Below, in pieces: positions 17,211 to 26,318 of a DNA stretch of 64,000 bases (position 1 is its first letter; every line of letters starts with the position of its first letter). The position numbers were made by a program, and so were the translations under genes. The notes beneath the pieces are model-generated. The model did no database searches and was not told the DNA's origin. It saw only the letters and a list, made by a program, of their open reading frames with translations. The stretch comes from Brevundimonas sp. Leaf363 (lineage in GTDB: Bacteria; Pseudomonadota; Alphaproteobacteria; Caulobacterales; Caulobacteraceae): NCBI RefSeq assembly GCF_001424025.1, contig NZ_LMPZ01000002.1, positions 604,714 through 668,713 on the forward strand, given 5' to 3'.

Positions 17211-18800
17211 TCAGAACAAATCGCCCTGCGACGTCGCGGCGGGCTTCGACGCTTTCGGCTTCACCGTCGCCGCGCCGTCGATCACCGCGTCCTTGCGGCC
17301 GTCGCCGAACACCAGTGCGACGGACTGCCCTGCGCTCAAATCCGTCGCCGACGTGACCCAGCCGCCCGCTGCGTCCTCCACCCGTGCGAAGCCTGGCTTG
17401 GGCCTTGCTGGGTCGAGGCTGGCGAGCGCACGACCCAAGGCGGCGAGCGTCTGCTCGGCGCGTTCGATCTGGCGGGGCGTCGTGGTCTGTAGCCGGGCTG
17501 CGAGGGCGTCGAGGCGGTTGCGGCGCTGATCCAGCCGACGGTGGAGGGGCTCGGGCGAGAGGCGGGCTCCCAATTGAACCAGCCGGTGCTGATGCCGGGC
17601 TGTGTTGGCTTGCAGGGCGGCGCCCAGGCGGCCGCCCGCGCTGTCCAGCCGGTCGCCGCCACGTTCGAGCCGCGCGCGCAGCAGGCCGGGGGCCAGGCGG
17701 CCGGCGGCGACGGCCAGATGACGCTCATGCAGGGCGACGTTGCGCTGCAGGCCGGATCCCAGGCGGCTGGCGGCGTTGTCCAGTCGCTGCTGCGCCAGGG
17801 CCAGCAAATCTTCCGGCCGCGCCGGCAGGCCGCGCGCGACGGCGCGCAGGCGCGTGCGCCGCTCCTCGATCAGCCGCCCACCGGCCTGCACCATCCGCCT
17901 GTCCAGATCGCTGACGGCGTAGCGCAGGTCCGCCAGCACCGGCGTGGCGATCTCGGCGGCGCCCGTCGGCGTCGGCGCGCGGCGATCGGAGACGAAGTCG
18001 ATCAGGGTGGTGTCGGTCTCGTGCCCCACGGCCGAGATGATCGGAATGCGGGCGTCCGCGACCGTGCGGGCCAGGCTCTCCTCGTTGAAGCACCACAGGT
18101 CCTCGACTGACCCGCCGCCGCGCGCGACGATCAGCAGGTCGGGGCGTGGGACCGGCCCGCCGGGTTCCATCGCGTCGAAGCCCCGGATGGCGTTCGCCAC
18201 CTGGCCGCAGGCGGCGTCGCCCTGGACGACCACCGGCCAAACGATCACGCGGCACGGCCAGCGCTCGGCGATGCGGTGCAGGATGTCGCGCACCACCGCG
18301 CCGGTGGGCGAGGTAATCACGCCGATGACGCGCGGATAGGCGGGCAGGGGCGTCTTGCGCGCCGGCTCGAACAGGCCTTCCTCGCGCAGGCGCAGTTTCA
18401 GCCGCTCGAGCTGGGCCAACAGAGCGCCGGCGCCGGCCGCCTCCATCGTCTCGATGACGATCTGGTACGACGACCGTGCCGGATAGCTGGTGATCTTGCC
18501 GGTGACGATGACCTCCAGCCCTGTCTCGGGCTGGACGCCCAGGCCGCGCGCCGAGCCCTTCCAGACCACGCCGTCGATGGCCGACTTGTCGTCCTTCAGC
18601 GTCAGATAGATGTGGCCGGAGGCGTGCCGGTTCACCTTGGATACCTCGCCCCGCAGCCGCACGTGGCCGAAGCGGTCCTCCAGCGTCCGCTTCAGGGCGA
18701 AGGACAGCTCGCTGATCGACAGCGGCGGGTTGTTGTCGCGCGCCGGCACCTCGGGTGCGACATCAGGGAGGCCGCCGAAACTGTAGGAGTCGTCGCTCAT
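17211..18800 (-). CDS. xseA: Exodeoxyribonuclease VII large subunit
   Basis: A 529-residue protein with the XseA order: an N-terminal OB-fold ([20 protein letters not shown]), a catalytic core with [28 protein letters not shown] and [20 protein letters not shown], and a long C-terminal helical region (about 300-480) that binds XseB subunits. All catalytic blocks are present. The ATG at 18800 is chosen because the open frame further upstream has no conserved residues. The C-terminus has the usual short beta tail ([17 protein letters not shown]). Its partner xseB is at 2531-2776. Confidence 0.95.
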   Translation of the reverse strand: MSDDSYSFGGLPDVAPEVPARDNNPPLSISELSFALKRTLEDRFGHVRLRGEVSKVNRHASGHIYLTLKDDKSAIDGVVWKGSARGLGVQPETGLEVIVTGKITSYPARSSYQIVIETMEAAGAGALLAQLERLKLRLREEGLFEPARKTPLPAYPRVIGVITSPTGAVVRDILHRIAERWPCRVIVWPVVVQGDAACGQVANAIRGFDAMEPGGPVPRPDLLIVARGGGSVEDLWCFNEESLARTVADARIPIISAVGHETDTTLIDFVSDRRAPTPTGAAEIATPVLADLRYAVSDLDRRMVQAGGRLIEERRTRLRAVARGLPARPEDLLALAQQRLDNAASRLGSGLQRNVALHERHLAVAAGRLAPGLLRARLERGGDRLDSAGGRLGAALQANTARHQHRLVQLGARLSPEPLHRRLDQRRNRLDALAARLQTTTPRQIERAEQTLAALGRALASLDPARPKPGFARVEDAAGGWVTSATDLSAGQSVALVFGDGRKDAVIDGAATVKPKASKPAATSQGDLF

Positions 18801-18864
18801 CTGGGTCACACTAGCGCGCGTCGGGCCGAACCGGAACGACGGCCTCGCAAGGGATCGGTGTTGT

Positions 18865-19011
18865 ATGAGTGATCTGGATCCCCCGCCCAACGACCCAGAC
18901 CGCGACCTGTCGCGGCGCAGCGGAAGCTCATCGACGGGGCCGGTCGCCATCGTCATGCTGATCGTGCTGGCCGGCGCCGCGATCTACGTCGCCCTGGCTC
19001 TGTGGGGTTAA
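18865..19011 (+). CDS. 48-residue single-span membrane protein
   Basis: A short open frame from ATG 18865 to TAA 19011. The protein begins [20 protein letters not shown], a polar Pro/Asp-rich segment, then has one hydrophobic span (about [20 protein letters not shown]) ending LWG. The start is 64 bp from the divergent xseA ATG, and purD begins 51 bp after the stop. The arrangement of acidic N-terminus and single C-terminal span is coherent and third positions are G/C-rich, which supports coding. I do not recognise a family. Confidence 0.6.
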   Translation: MSDLDPPPNDPDRDLSRRSGSSSTGPVAIVMLIVLAGAAIYVALALWG

Positions 19012-19062
19012 CGGCCTAGCGCGCGCTTGACCGGGGCTCGAACGCCCGTCATTTCGCGATCC

Positions 19063-20340
19063 ATGAACATTCTGCTGGTCGGATCGGGCGGGCGTGAGCA
19101 CGCCCTGGCGTGGAAGATCGCCCAGTCGCCCCTGGTGAAGACGCTGGTCTGTGCGCCTGGCAACCCCGGCATCGCCAAACACGCCGAGCTGAAGCCCGAG
19201 GTGAAGGCCGACGACGCCGACGCCATCGCCGCCCTAGCGCGCGAGATGAAGGCCGATCTGGTCGTCGTGGGGCCGGAGGTGGCGCTGGCCGCCGGTGTCG
19301 CGGATCGACTGGCGGCGGCGGGCATCCCCTGCTTCGGCCCCAGCCAGAAGGCGGCGCAGCTGGAAAGCTCCAAAGCCTTCTCCAAGGCCTTCCTGGAGCG
19401 GCAAGACATCCCGACAGCCGGCTATGGCGTCTATGAGAAGCCCGCCGAGGCCCGCGCGGCGCTGGATGTCTTCAAGCCGCCCTATGTGATCAAGGCCGAC
19501 GGCCTGGCGTCCGGCAAGGGCGTGGCCATCAGCCCCGACAAGCGCGACGCCGAGGCCGAGATCGACCGCATGCTGGGCGGCCGCTTCGGCCAGGCCGGCG
19601 CCCGCATCGTCATCGAGGAGTTCATGGACGGCGAGGAGGGCTCGCTGTTCGCTCTCTGCGACGGCCAGCGGGCCCTGCTGCTCGGCGGGGCCCAGGACCA
19701 CAAGCGCGCTTTCGACGGCGACATGGGCCCGAACACCGGCGGCATGGGCGCCTATTCCCCGGCGCCCGTCTTTACGCCCGAGCTCGTCGAGGCGGCGGAC
19801 ACGCGCGTGGTCCAGCCGACCATCGCCGCCATGGCCGCCGAGGGCGCGCCCTATCGCGGCGTCCTCTACGCCGGTCTGATGGCGACTCAGGACGGTCCCA
19901 AGGTGGTTGAGTTCAACGCCCGCTTCGGCGACCCGGAATGCCAGGTGCTGATGATGCGCTGGAACCAGGACATCGTGCCGTACCTGCTGGCCTGCGCACG
20001 CGGAGACGTCTCCGGCCTTCCGGCGCCCCAGTTCAAGCCGCAGACGGTGATCTGCGTGGTCATGGCGGCCAAGGGCTATCCCGACAGCCCCCTGGAGGGC
20101 TCGATCATCCGCGGCGCCGATCAGGACTTCGGCCCGCACGTCCAGGTCTTCCACGCCGGCACGCGGCGTCGCCCGGACGGTCTGCTGGCGGCGGCCGGCG
20201 GCCGGGTGTTGAACATCTGCGCCGAGGGCGACGACGTGGCCCAGGCCCGCGAGCGCGCCTACCTCGCCGTCCGCAAGATCGACTGGCCCGGCGGCTTCTG
20301 CCGCACCGACATCGGCTGGCGGGCGCTGGACCGGGGCTGA
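19063..20340 (+). CDS. purD: Phosphoribosylamine-glycine ligase
   Basis: A 425-residue ATP-grasp enzyme that joins phosphoribosylamine and glycine to give GAR in purine synthesis. The N-terminus MNILLVGSGGREHALAW is diagnostic. The ATP-grasp core includes YVIKADGLASGKGV, VIEEFMDGEEGSLFALCDG, GPNTGGMGAYSPAP and FNARFGDPECQ. The length and C-terminal GIG-like domain (GRVLNICAEGDD) are normal. The ATG at 19063 starts at the conserved MNILLVG; an in-frame start 36 bp upstream would add only nonconserved residues. Confidence 0.96.
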   Translation: MNILLVGSGGREHALAWKIAQSPLVKTLVCAPGNPGIAKHAELKPEVKADDADAIAALAREMKADLVVVGPEVALAAGVADRLAAAGIPCFGPSQKAAQLESSKAFSKAFLERQDIPTAGYGVYEKPAEARAALDVFKPPYVIKADGLASGKGVAISPDKRDAEAEIDRMLGGRFGQAGARIVIEEFMDGEEGSLFALCDGQRALLLGGAQDHKRAFDGDMGPNTGGMGAYSPAPVFTPELVEAADTRVVQPTIAAMAAEGAPYRGVLYAGLMATQDGPKVVEFNARFGDPECQVLMMRWNQDIVPYLLACARGDVSGLPAPQFKPQTVICVVMAAKGYPDSPLEGSIIRGADQDFGPHVQVFHAGTRRRPDGLLAAAGGRVLNICAEGDDVAQARERAYLAVRKIDWPGGFCRTDIGWRALDRG

Positions 20341-20346
20341 CGCCCC

Positions 20347-20790
20347 TCAGCGCACCTCGGAGAGGCGGGGATCGTACCGCCTGACGTATTCCAGCGGGTA
20401 AGCCTCGATGACCTCAGCTTGGCCATCCGCGCTGAGATACAGAACCCAGAGTTCACCGGGCGGCGGAAGCGGCGTTTGACCGCATCCGGTGCTGCTCAGC
20501 GCGGCTCCGAACTCAAACGTCGCAGGGCCACCAGAGCGTTGAATGTCCGCCTGTTTCTCCGCCCAGACACGCCAGACGTTCCAGCCCTGCGACGGGAGCC
20601 GCTCAGCGCTGGTCACGCCAGCCAAGACTACGTCGTCGTAGTGGGCCAACGCTTCAGCGCGAGGGACTCTTTCACGACACGCCTGTGCGTTCGTCGTTGC
20701 GCCGAAAGCGGCGCTTGCCGCGACAACCACAGCAATGAAGGCTCGAAAGGCGCTCACGTCACGACCATATGGCGCGATAGAGCGGCTCAC
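20347..20790 (-). CDS. Secreted protein of unknown function, possibly NTR/TIMP-like
   Basis: A 147-residue protein with a signal peptide: FIAVVVAASAAFGATTNAQA followed by Cys-Arg-Glu-Arg. The mature part begins with a Cys, has a DDVVLAGVTSAER strand, FEFGAALSSTGCG with a second Cys, and GELWVLYLSADGQ. Cys at the mature N-terminus, a V-x-G strand and a C-G/W-V-x-Y pattern resemble netrin/TIMP-like bacterial folds, but this is only a visual impression. Codon use is less G/C-biased than in purD. It converges on purD with a gap of 6 bp. Confidence 0.6.
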   Translation of the reverse strand: MSRSIAPYGRDVSAFRAFIAVVVAASAAFGATTNAQACRERVPRAEALAHYDDVVLAGVTSAERLPSQGWNVWRVWAEKQADIQRSGGPATFEFGAALSSTGCGQTPLPPPGELWVLYLSADGQAEVIEAYPLEYVRRYDPRLSEVR

Positions 20791-20829
20791 AACTCCGCGC
20801 TGAAAACGCGACGCTGAGGCCAGTCGAAC

Positions 20830-21522
20830 TCAGGCGTATGCGAACAGCAGGCGGCCCGTGCCCATGCGCTCGCGCAGGCCCGGCAGGTCGACGTGGGCGA
20901 CCGAGAAGCAGCCGTAGCTGCGGCCCAGCTTGCCTTCGCGCGCCAGGTAGTCGGGATCGGCGTAGTCGGCGCCGTGGATGATGATGGCCCGCTCGCGCGC
21001 TTTGTCGTTGGAGTATTCCAGCCCATCCAGCAAGACGTTCGGCCCCTGGGCCGCGCCCCAGCCGGCGCCGGCGGTGGCGAAGCTGCCCAGCGAGGACATG
21101 TGGCTGTCGGGCTGGTTGGAGAAGTCGCGCGCATAGCCGGTGTGCGTGGGGTCCGATCCCCGACCGTGACAGGTGCGCATCGCGGTGACGTGGCCGGCCA
21201 CCAGGTCGACCTCATACAGGCGCTCGTCGCCCGAATATTTGGCGAAGTCGACCAGATACATCCGGTCGCGCAGCGGCAGTTCGCGATGATGAATGTCCAG
21301 CGCGGCCATGGCGCGGCTCATTAGCTCGGAACGGACGCGGCCTGAGGGATCCAGCGGCGGGGTAACCGTCACGCTCGGCACGGCCGGCGTGTAGGTCGCG
21401 GCCAGCTGCGAACCGGTCGGCACGGCGCCCGTCACTGGAACCGACGCCACGGTCGCGGCGGACGAACATCCGGCGGTCAGAGCCGCCGCGCCCAGGATCA
21501 GGCCACGTCTTGAAAGCTGCAT
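20830..21522 (-). CDS. L,D-transpeptidase-like lipoprotein (murein LDT catalytic family)
   Basis: A 230-residue protein with a lipoprotein signal: LSRRGLILGAAALTAGC ends in a lipobox at Cys19 and includes a twin Arg. The mature C-terminal domain has the LDT-type site: IIIHGADYAD gives the His and GRSYGCFSV gives the S-x-G-C Cys nucleophile. The domain resembles the 'murein L,D-transpeptidase catalytic domain' family (YkuD-related) rather than ErfK. It probably links or trims peptidoglycan peptides or anchors an outer-membrane protein. The Ala/Thr/Pro linker (about 20-60) spans from membrane to wall. Confidence 0.82.
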   Translation of the reverse strand: MQLSRRGLILGAAALTAGCSSAATVASVPVTGAVPTGSQLAATYTPAVPSVTVTPPLDPSGRVRSELMSRAMAALDIHHRELPLRDRMYLVDFAKYSGDERLYEVDLVAGHVTAMRTCHGRGSDPTHTGYARDFSNQPDSHMSSLGSFATAGAGWGAAQGPNVLLDGLEYSNDKARERAIIIHGADYADPDYLAREGKLGRSYGCFSVAHVDLPGLRERMGTGRLLFAYA

Positions 21523-21647
21523 GCGACGCCCTTCGCACGTTTACTGAGACAGACGATGTTTCCCATCGCGCCGCCCGTTTCAACCTGAGCCTTGGCGAAA
21601 CGGTATGCGACACTATGCTGCAAGCCTTGGTCGAAGGAGCGATTCCG

Positions 21648-22964
21648 ATGCGTTTAACGGCTCTGATCGCGGCTCTGCTGCTGGGAAGCGTGGCCGCCGC
21701 GCACGCCCAGGAAGCGCAGCAAATTCAACGGGCCGCGTCCGATGACGGACGGATCTACGTCCAGGCAGGGCGCGTTCTGCTCGACCCGTCGAACGGCGTT
21801 GTGCAGCGCGATAAAACTCTCGTGATCGAGGGGAACAAAGTGGTCGAGGTTCGCGACGGGTTCGTCGGCGAAGGCGATGTGGTCGATCTGCGGGACGCCT
21901 TCGTCCTCCCCGGGCTGATCGACAGCCACGTCCATCTGACCCACCAGCAGAGCCCGACCTCACGGCTCGAGAACGTCACTCGCTCGGCCTCGGAACAGGC
22001 CATGGTCGGCGCCGGATACGCCCGCAAGACGCTGATGGCCGGCTTCACCACCGTGGCCGACCTGGGCGCATCGAACGAGGCGATCTTCGCCCTGCGCGGC
22101 GCGGTCCAGCGCGGCGACGTGCCGGGTCCTCGCATTATCGCGGCGGGTTCGGCCGTGTCGATCCACGGCGGCCACGGCGACATCAACGGCTACCGCGACG
22201 ACGTCATGCACCTGCTGTCGCCCGAAAGCATCTGCTCGGGGCCGGAGGACTGCATGCGCGCGGTGCGGCTGCAGGTCCGGGCCGGCGCCGACATCATCAA
22301 GATCACGGCCACCGGCGGCGTGCTGTCGAACACGGCTGCAGGCTTGGGCCAGCAGTTCTCGGACGAGGAGCTGGCCGCCATCGTCGGCGCCGCGCACCGC
22401 ATGGGCCGACAGGTGACGGCGCACGCCCACGGCGTGGATGGCATCAACGCCTTCCTGCGCGCCGGCGGCGATTCCATCGAGCACGGCACCTATCTGGACG
22501 ACGACAGCATCCGCCTGTTCCGGCGCGAGGGGACGTGGCTGGTGCCGACCCTGCTGGCGGGCGACTTCGTGGCGCGCATCGCCTCGGGACCGAACAACTT
22601 CTTCACCCCGGCCCAGACGGCCAAGGCGCTGCAGGCCGGGCCGCTGATGCTGGACATGGTGCGCCGCGCCCATGCGGGGGGTGTCCGCATCGCCTTCGGA
22701 ACCGACACGGGCGTCTCGGCCCACGGCGACAACGCCCAGGAGTTCGCCCTGCTGGTCCGCGCCGGCCTGACCCCGCTGGAAGCCGTCCAGGCCGCCACCA
22801 CCGGCGCCGCCTACCACCTGCGAATCGACGCCGAGGCCGGTCGCATCACCCCCGGCATGCCCGCCGACATCATCGCCGTCACTGGCGACCCACTGAGCGA
22901 CGTCACGACCCTGGAGCACGTCCGGTTCGTGATGCGGCAGGGGGTGGTTTATCGGGCGGAGTAG
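21648..22964 (+). CDS. Exported metal-dependent amidohydrolase
   Basis: A 438-residue protein with a Sec signal peptide (MRLTALIAALLLGSVAAAHA). The amidohydrolase motifs are GLIDSHVHLTHQQ (HxH), KITATGGVL (the bridging Lys), TAHAHGVDG, SIEHGTYLDDDS and FGTDTGVSAHGDNAQE (metal Asp). The pattern fits the imidazolonepropionase-like or Xaa-Pro/Xaa-Arg dipeptidase group of the superfamily, seen often as periplasmic enzymes. The ATG at 21648 has a GAAGGAG site 8 bases upstream; an upstream open frame is nonconserved. The substrate is unclear, probably an N-acyl or dipeptide compound. Confidence 0.88.
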   Translation: MRLTALIAALLLGSVAAAHAQEAQQIQRAASDDGRIYVQAGRVLLDPSNGVVQRDKTLVIEGNKVVEVRDGFVGEGDVVDLRDAFVLPGLIDSHVHLTHQQSPTSRLENVTRSASEQAMVGAGYARKTLMAGFTTVADLGASNEAIFALRGAVQRGDVPGPRIIAAGSAVSIHGGHGDINGYRDDVMHLLSPESICSGPEDCMRAVRLQVRAGADIIKITATGGVLSNTAAGLGQQFSDEELAAIVGAAHRMGRQVTAHAHGVDGINAFLRAGGDSIEHGTYLDDDSIRLFRREGTWLVPTLLAGDFVARIASGPNNFFTPAQTAKALQAGPLMLDMVRRAHAGGVRIAFGTDTGVSAHGDNAQEFALLVRAGLTPLEAVQAATTGAAYHLRIDAEAGRITPGMPADIIAVTGDPLSDVTTLEHVRFVMRQGVVYRAE

Positions 22965-23001
22965 CGTCACGCCGGGTCGGGTTTGCGCCGGTGTGCCAAA
23001 C

Positions 23002-23023
23002 TCCGCTTCCGACCCATTGCGGA
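23002..23023. repeat. Short palindromic element remnant
   Basis: TCCGC at 23002-23006 is the inverse of GCGGA at 23019-23023 around TTCCGACCCATT. This GTCCGCTT...GACCCATTGCGGA motif is a widespread small repeat that I recall from several high-GC proteobacteria. A degraded piece with TCTGCTTCC and CGACCCAT lies at about 23601-23641, so the two flank the 23071-23577 gene. Confidence 0.45.
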
Positions 23024-23070
23024 CCCCCTGATGAGCGGCATCGTCGCCCATCCTCAGAGATTGGGGCCTC

Positions 23071-23577
23071 GTGCAAAACCGAAGATACCCGTCTCTATCG
23101 GACGAGTTGGCCGAGCAGATTGCAACGGTGGAGCCGACCGACGGCCTTTACCGACCCTGCTTGGTCAGGCTGCGTGACGGCAGTGGGCTCGACTGCGTCT
23201 ATCTCGTCGAAGCGCAGCTTTGGTTCGACCGCTGGGGCGTCTGGCCGGAAGATGATCAGGGCAAGCGGTATCTCAACCTTGAGGACGTAGCGGCTATTGC
23301 AGACAGCCCGTCCCGATTACCGGCGACCATCGCCAACACCCTTTATGCCGGGGGCGAAACCGGTATGGGCTACACCATCTTCACTGTTCGCTTTCGGGAC
23401 GGAAGCTACGTCGCGGTTGTCACCGGAAATGCCGTGGATTTCATCACCTATCCGCCGGGGCAATCCAAAGAAACAGTGGTGAATGCGCTTCCGCACATCG
23501 GGCGCGACGATCCTAAAAGAACGCAAGCGCCGCCATATTACTGGTGCCTTTACGAGCGTGCCGGCCCAGCAGATTAG
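23071..23577 (+). CDS. Hypothetical protein
   Basis: A 168-residue protein read from a GTG at 23071. It is soluble and fairly acidic, with VRLRDGSGLDCVYLVE, a D-x-W-x-V-W segment and ITYPPGQSKE. I do not recognise a domain. Third-position A/T content is clearly higher than in neighbours, and repeat remnants lie on both sides, which suggests recent gain. It lies between the amidohydrolase and a second hypothetical gene on the opposite strand, with no evident partner. Confidence 0.55.
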   Translation: MQNRRYPSLSDELAEQIATVEPTDGLYRPCLVRLRDGSGLDCVYLVEAQLWFDRWGVWPEDDQGKRYLNLEDVAAIADSPSRLPATIANTLYAGGETGMGYTIFTVRFRDGSYVAVVTGNAVDFITYPPGQSKETVVNALPHIGRDDPKRTQAPPYYWCLYERAGPAD

Positions 23578-23648
23578 CGTCTGGTTTTCGCCTTATGGCG
23601 TCTGCTTCCCGCCGATAGGCGACTGGCTGCTCACGACCCATCGCACAC

Positions 23649-23990
23649 CTACGGCCTTAACCAGACCTCGAACTCTGTGTCGTCCGCCACCTGTAGTTCA
23701 GCGTAGTTCTCACGCGTCCAAGCGACGCTTTTCGACGCGACAACGCTGCGCTCCTCACCCGCGTCTTCGAGATCGTCGAGGTGAATGTAGAAACTGAACT
23801 CAGAACGGGGAATGCGCCCCTTCTCGCCGGTCGCCTCGACCGCTGACACCGGCAAGCTTTGTTCTTTTGCCATCACCAGCAGTGCGCTCATCTCCGAGAA
23901 AGAAAGGCGGCCTGATCCCTTCGCGGTGAGCGCAGATTTCAAAGCGGCATCAAGGCGCGGTGACATGGGCAATCCTTGCAGCTTCAACAT
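23649..23990 (-). CDS. Hypothetical protein
   Basis: A 113-residue protein from ATG 23990 (a second ATG at 23966 is possible). It has an Ala/Leu-rich N-terminal helix, LSFSEMSALLVMAKEQ, and a hydrophilic C-terminal half with many Glu and Asp residues. I do not recognise a family. Codon use is less G/C-biased than in lpxK. It starts 13 bp after the lpxK stop, so it may be read as a tail gene of the lipid A operon. Confidence 0.5.
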   Translation of the reverse strand: MLKLQGLPMSPRLDAALKSALTAKGSGRLSFSEMSALLVMAKEQSLPVSAVEATGEKGRIPRSEFSFYIHLDDLEDAGEERSVVASKSVAWTRENYAELQVADDTEFEVWLRP

Positions 23991-24003
23991 CCGCTTTCCA
24001 CCC

Positions 24004-25038
24004 TCAGGAGACCTTCGGGGCAGCCGCTTCAGCAAGAGTTCTCGCGGCCATCAGAAGCGCCAAGAAACCCGCCTCATCGTCAAACCGCGCCACCACCGGC
24101 CAGGCCGTCACCCGCTCGCGCCACTCCGGCGGCAGGCGCACCCAGTCCTTCTCCGTCGTCACCAGCCCCGCGCCGAACAGGGCCGCGCGGTCGGCGAGGA
24201 AGGTCAGGTCCTCCGGCCTAAAGGCGGCATGGTCGGGGTAGGGGACGAAGTCGGCCAGGTCGCAGCCGGCGGCCTTCAGCGCCGCCTCGACGCGCCAGGG
24301 TTTGGCGATGCCGGCGAAGCCGACCTGGGGGCCGGACGGCGGCGGGGCGGCGGGGGACAGGCGGGCGGTGACGACGGGCGTGTCGGCGAACACGGCGAGC
24401 AGCTCGGGATCGACGCCCGGCGCATCGGCCGGCAGCATCACCACCACCGCATCGGCCCGCGCCAGCCCGGCCTTCAGCGGCTCGCGCATTGGCCCGGCGG
24501 GGAAGACCGAGCCGTCGCCGAAGGGCCATTCGCCGTCGCGCGTCTCACCGTCGACGACGACGAGGCTGAGGGTCTTGGCCAGCGCCGGATTCTGGTGGCC
24601 GTCGTCCAGCACCAGCACCGTCGCGCCCGCTTTGGCGGCGGCCCGTGCGCCCGCTACCCGGTCACGCGCGATCCAGGCGGGCGCGTGCTGCGCGATCATC
24701 AGCGGTTCATCGCCGACGTCGGCGGCGGTCATGTCGGGCTGGACCCGCAGCGGCCCCTCCAGCCGCCCGCCATAGCCGCGCGACAGGGCGTGGGTCTCGA
24801 CGCCCGCCTGCCGCAGCAGCCGCAGCGCCTCGCGCGCCACCGGCGTCTTGCCCGAGCCGCCCATGGTCAGATTGCCGACCGAGATCACCGCCGCATCGAC
24901 CGTCATCGGCGTCGCCCGCGCGATCCTGCGCGCCGTCACCGCCGCCCAGATCCAGCCCAGCGGCGTCAGCGTCATGCGTGCGAACGGCGCGTGGCGACGC
25001 TCGCGCGAGTACCACCAGCGCGGCGTGGTCAGCTTCAC
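24004..25038 (-). CDS. lpxK: Tetraacyldisaccharide 4'-kinase
   Basis: A 344-residue membrane-associated kinase that phosphorylates the 4' position of the tetraacyl disaccharide to give lipid IVA. The P-loop is SVGNLTMGGSGKTPVAREAL. ALSRGYGGRLEG and the DDGHQNPAL segment (Asp/His) are family landmarks. The C-terminus RLPPEWRERVTAWPV is typical. It overlaps the waaA stop by 4 bp (ATGA) and belongs to the waaA, acyltransferase and exporter operon. An N-terminal hydrophobic helix supports inner-membrane contact. Confidence 0.95.
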   Translation of the reverse strand: MKLTTPRWWYSRERRHAPFARMTLTPLGWIWAAVTARRIARATPMTVDAAVISVGNLTMGGSGKTPVAREALRLLRQAGVETHALSRGYGGRLEGPLRVQPDMTAADVGDEPLMIAQHAPAWIARDRVAGARAAAKAGATVLVLDDGHQNPALAKTLSLVVVDGETRDGEWPFGDGSVFPAGPMREPLKAGLARADAVVVMLPADAPGVDPELLAVFADTPVVTARLSPAAPPPSGPQVGFAGIAKPWRVEAALKAAGCDLADFVPYPDHAAFRPEDLTFLADRAALFGAGLVTTEKDWVRLPPEWRERVTAWPVVARFDDEAGFLALLMAARTLAEAAAPKVS

Positions 25039-26318
25039 GAGGCCCGCTCCGGCAACAAGGGCGCCAGCGCCTCCATCAGCCGGTCGACCTGCGCGCCCGC
25101 GTCGCGCGCCAGTCGCTGGGCGCTGGCGCCCATCGACTTGGCCACGGCCGGCTCGACCAGCAGCCGATAGACCGCCGCCCTCAGTTCGTCGCTGGAGCCG
25201 ACCTGCGCCAGGCCGCCGGCCTCGACCAGAGCCGCCGTCACCGCCTGCCAGTTGCTGTCGTCCGGCCCGGCGACCATGGCGCGCGACAGCCGCGCCGGCT
25301 CCAGCGGATTATGCCCGCCCACGACCGGGCGTCCCAGCAGAGGCGCGAACGAGCCGCCCATCACCACGACGTCGGCCAGCCGCAGGAACAGCCCCATCTC
25401 GCCCAGGGTGTCGGCCAGATAGACGCCGTCGCCCAGTTCGGCGCCCGGCTCCGCGCCGGTCGAACGCACCGCGACCGCATGGCCGCCGGCGCGCAGGGCG
25501 CCGACGATCTCGGCGCTGCGCTCCGGATGGCGGGGGGCCACGATCAGCAGGGCGGGCAGGTCTTTCAGCCAGCGCGCCAGCGCGGCCTCCTCGCCCTCGT
25601 GCGTGCTGGCCGCAAGGATCACTGGCCGATCGCCGACCGCGGCGCTGAGACGGCGAAAGGCCTTGGCGTCGTGGGGCAGGGGATCGCCCGCCAGCTTCAG
25701 ATTGATCAGCCCGTCGATGCGCGCGCCCAGCGCGCCCAGCCGCTCGGCCGACACCTCGTCCTGCGGCGTCACCAGGTCGAACAGGCCCAGCAGCCGGCCG
25801 GCCGCCTCGCGGAAGCGGGACCAGCCCTTGACCGTCTTCTCCGTCACCCGCGCGCTGACCAGGGCCAGCTTCACGCCGCGCTGACGGGCGAAGAACAGCT
25901 GGTTGGGCCACAGCTCGCTCTCGACGAACACCGCCAGCGACGGCCGCCAATGCTCCAGGAAGGCGTCGACCGCCTCGGGCGTATCGACCGGCGCGAACTG
26001 GTGAACGACGTCTTCGGGCAGGCGCCGCGCCATCATCTCGGCCGCCGTGCGTGTGCCGGTGGTGACCAGGACGCCCAGGTCCGGCCGTTCGGCTCCTAAC
26101 CGATCGATCAGCGGCAGCAGCGACAGCGCCTCGCCCACGCTGACGCCATGCAACCAGACCAAGGGCCCGGCGGGCCGCGGCGTCGTCGTCTCGCCCAGCT
26201 TCTCGCGCCACCGCACCGGGTCTTCCTTGCCCTGTCGGACACGCATCTGCAGCAGGCGCGGGACCAGCGGTTCCAGAACCGACGTGACGACGCGATAAGC
26301 GCCCAGCATCACCGTCAT
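25035..26318 (-). CDS. waaA: 3-deoxy-D-manno-octulosonic acid transferase
   Basis: A 427-residue GT-B glycosyltransferase of the WaaA/KdtA family that adds Kdo to lipid IVA. The N-terminal domain has GPLVWLHGVSVGEAL, and VFVESELWPNQLF carries the conserved Glu. The sugar-nucleotide half has ILAASTHEGEE, PRHPERSAEI and GGHNPLEPARLS. A hydrophobic N-terminal segment anchors it in the inner membrane. It overlaps lpxK downstream and the DUF374 gene upstream (ATGA), so the three are one transcription unit. Whether it is mono- or bifunctional cannot be told. Confidence 0.95.
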   Translation of the reverse strand: MTVMLGAYRVVTSVLEPLVPRLLQMRVRQGKEDPVRWREKLGETTTPRPAGPLVWLHGVSVGEALSLLPLIDRLGAERPDLGVLVTTGTRTAAEMMARRLPEDVVHQFAPVDTPEAVDAFLEHWRPSLAVFVESELWPNQLFFARQRGVKLALVSARVTEKTVKGWSRFREAAGRLLGLFDLVTPQDEVSAERLGALGARIDGLINLKLAGDPLPHDAKAFRRLSAAVGDRPVILAASTHEGEEAALARWLKDLPALLIVAPRHPERSAEIVGALRAGGHAVAVRSTGAEPGAELGDGVYLADTLGEMGLFLRLADVVVMGGSFAPLLGRPVVGGHNPLEPARLSRAMVAGPDDSNWQAVTAALVEAGGLAQVGSSDELRAAVYRLLVEPAVAKSMGASAQRLARDAGAQVDRLMEALAPLLPERAS

